NCBI GenBank assembly: GCA_030633015.1
Contig: DAOVTR010000089.1
Span: forward strand, 1-6,779
Reading direction: 5' to 3'
DNA: 6,779 nt
Source of the DNA: Bdellovibrionales bacterium
GTDB taxonomy: Bacteria > Bdellovibrionota > Bacteriovoracia > Bacteriovoracales > Bacteriovoracaceae
In this document: piece by piece, positions 6,071 to 6,779 of the stretch
Position numbering within the stretch: position 1 is the stretch's first letter
How the letters are laid out: every line of letters begins with the position of its first letter
The notes under the pieces: model-generated
What the model was told of the DNA's origin: nothing
Seen by the model: the letters and a program-made list of their open reading frames with translations, nothing else
The model's database searches: none
Position numbers and translations under genes: made by a program

Positions 6071-6779
6071 ATGAAAAAAACTTTTAATATTACTTTTTTA
6101 GCATTGAGTATTCTGTTGCTTCAACAATCAAATCTTTTTGCTCAAAGTTGTTCTTACGCTGATGATCTTGCGATGGCACAACTTAAAGCAGACTGTGACG
6201 CACAGACAGGCAAACTCTGGGATTGCGAACTTAACCGCTGTATGACTGATCAAAAAGAGATTGATACTAGGCAAGAGTTCGTAAAATGTGATGAAATTAC
6301 AGATCAAGCGCAAAAAACGGAATGCATCAATAAACTTGCAATGGATAGAACTGGAGACATGTCCGTTGACGCTCCATCTGGATTTTTAGGAGGCACAGCT
6401 TATACTCTAACAGTAAGCCTTGCAGCAATGAATTTCATGGCAAAAGAAAGCAAGGAAACCAAATGCCTTTCAAAAACAATTTTTAGGGGGGCAGCAGTTT
6501 CCAGCCTTTTAGCTGAAGCCTATTTTTATTTTTTCGTAGATAAAAAACTAAAAGAACTCTCTGGAAAATATGAAGAATCAGAAAATAGCTACCAACAACA
6601 GCTCAATGCTTTTTACTACCTAAAAAAAGAGCAAGAGACCCTTGAAGGTGTCTATAAACAGAAAAAAAATGTCTATAATGGCCTTGCGGCCATCTACGGA
6701 GCTTCGGCAATTGCTGCACTTTGGGAAATGAGCGGGGCATTCGGAGCAAAACCATGTGCTTCGGTGACTCCTACTAAAG
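6071..6779 (+). CDS. Exported cysteine-rich, coiled-coil protein of unknown function (3' end beyond window)
   Basis: The frame is open for 236 codons to the last base and has no stop, so the gene continues outside. I do not recognise the family. Residues 1-24 are a Sec signal peptide (MKK, hydrophobic 8-18, LFA before Gln25) with probable signal peptidase I cleavage after Ala24. The mature start carries six cysteines (27, 42, 52, 57, 73, 85) in a charged region, which could form disulfides in the periplasm. Two hydrophobic stretches follow (about 104-123 and 136-156), then a charged helical segment rich in Lys, Glu, Gln and Tyr (about 157-200) that looks like a coiled coil, and a third hydrophobic, Ala-rich stretch (204-224) ending near Cys229. 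Membrane anchoring after export is therefore plausible. The gene has its own promoter, leader stem-loop and ribosome site, and diverges from korAB. Codon use resembles its neighbours. That it is coding is well supported by start, signal peptide and open frame; function is unknown. Confidence 0.8.
   Translation, partial: MKKTFNITFLALSILLLQQSNLFAQSCSYADDLAMAQLKADCDAQTGKLWDCELNRCMTDQKEIDTRQEFVKCDEITDQAQKTECINKLAMDRTGDMSVDAPSGFLGGTAYTLTVSLAAMNFMAKESKETKCLSKTIFRGAAVSSLLAEAYFYFFVDKKLKELSGKYEESENSYQQQLNAFYYLKKEQETLEGVYKQKKNVYNGLAAIYGASAIAALWEMSGAFGAKPCASVTPTK

Noticed and set aside
6128..6313. 61-codon minus-strand frame opposite the exported protein gene
   Set aside because: The plus strand has a ribosome site, signal peptide and a 236-codon open frame; the minus frame has none of these.

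Overview
The window is AT-rich bacterial DNA with Sec and lipoprotein signal peptides, Shine-Dalgarno sites and sigma70-like promoters. Gene content and style (two-subunit 2-oxoacid:ferredoxin oxidoreductase, small secreted proteins of no known family, low GC) would fit a free-living or predatory Gram-negative such as the Bacteriovorax/Halobacteriovorax group of Bdellovibrionota. That placement is inference from style; nothing here proves it.

Layout. (1) Positions 3-1796 (+) hold most of a DUF255/YyaL-SPATA20-type protein whose N-terminus lies before the window. The family-conserved reading frame runs from the first bases but is cut by one amber codon at 24-26; the open part from ATG 87 is 569 codons and otherwise intact. 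(2) A 159-bp gap carries a weak terminator candidate and a promoter. (3) Positions 1956-2855 (+) encode a TTG-started lipoprotein that looks like a divergent SGNH-type hydrolase. (4) Converging on it with only 12 bp between are korB (3875-2868, -) and korA (5735-3894, -), a two-gene operon for a 2-oxoacid:ferredoxin oxidoreductase, most likely acting on 2-oxoglutarate. (5) A 335-bp divergent intergenic region holds a korAB promoter overlapped by a palindrome, and a separate promoter plus a long A/U-rich stem-loop in the leader of the next gene. (6) From 6071 (+) to the window end runs a 3'-truncated gene for an exported, cysteine-rich, coiled-coil protein of unknown function.

Functionally, only korA and korB clearly work together: KorA carries the fused gamma and alpha domains, and KorB binds thiamine pyrophosphate and the [4Fe-4S] cluster. 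The enzyme would convert 2-oxoglutarate plus CoA to succinyl-CoA, CO2 and reduced ferredoxin in the TCA cycle. No ferredoxin gene lies in the window. The other three genes appear to be independent units. I saw no mobile element, CRISPR array, tRNA or rRNA. The items most worth a second look are the single in-frame amber codon, the 22-bp leader stem-loop at 5995-6055 and the korAB operator-like palindrome.
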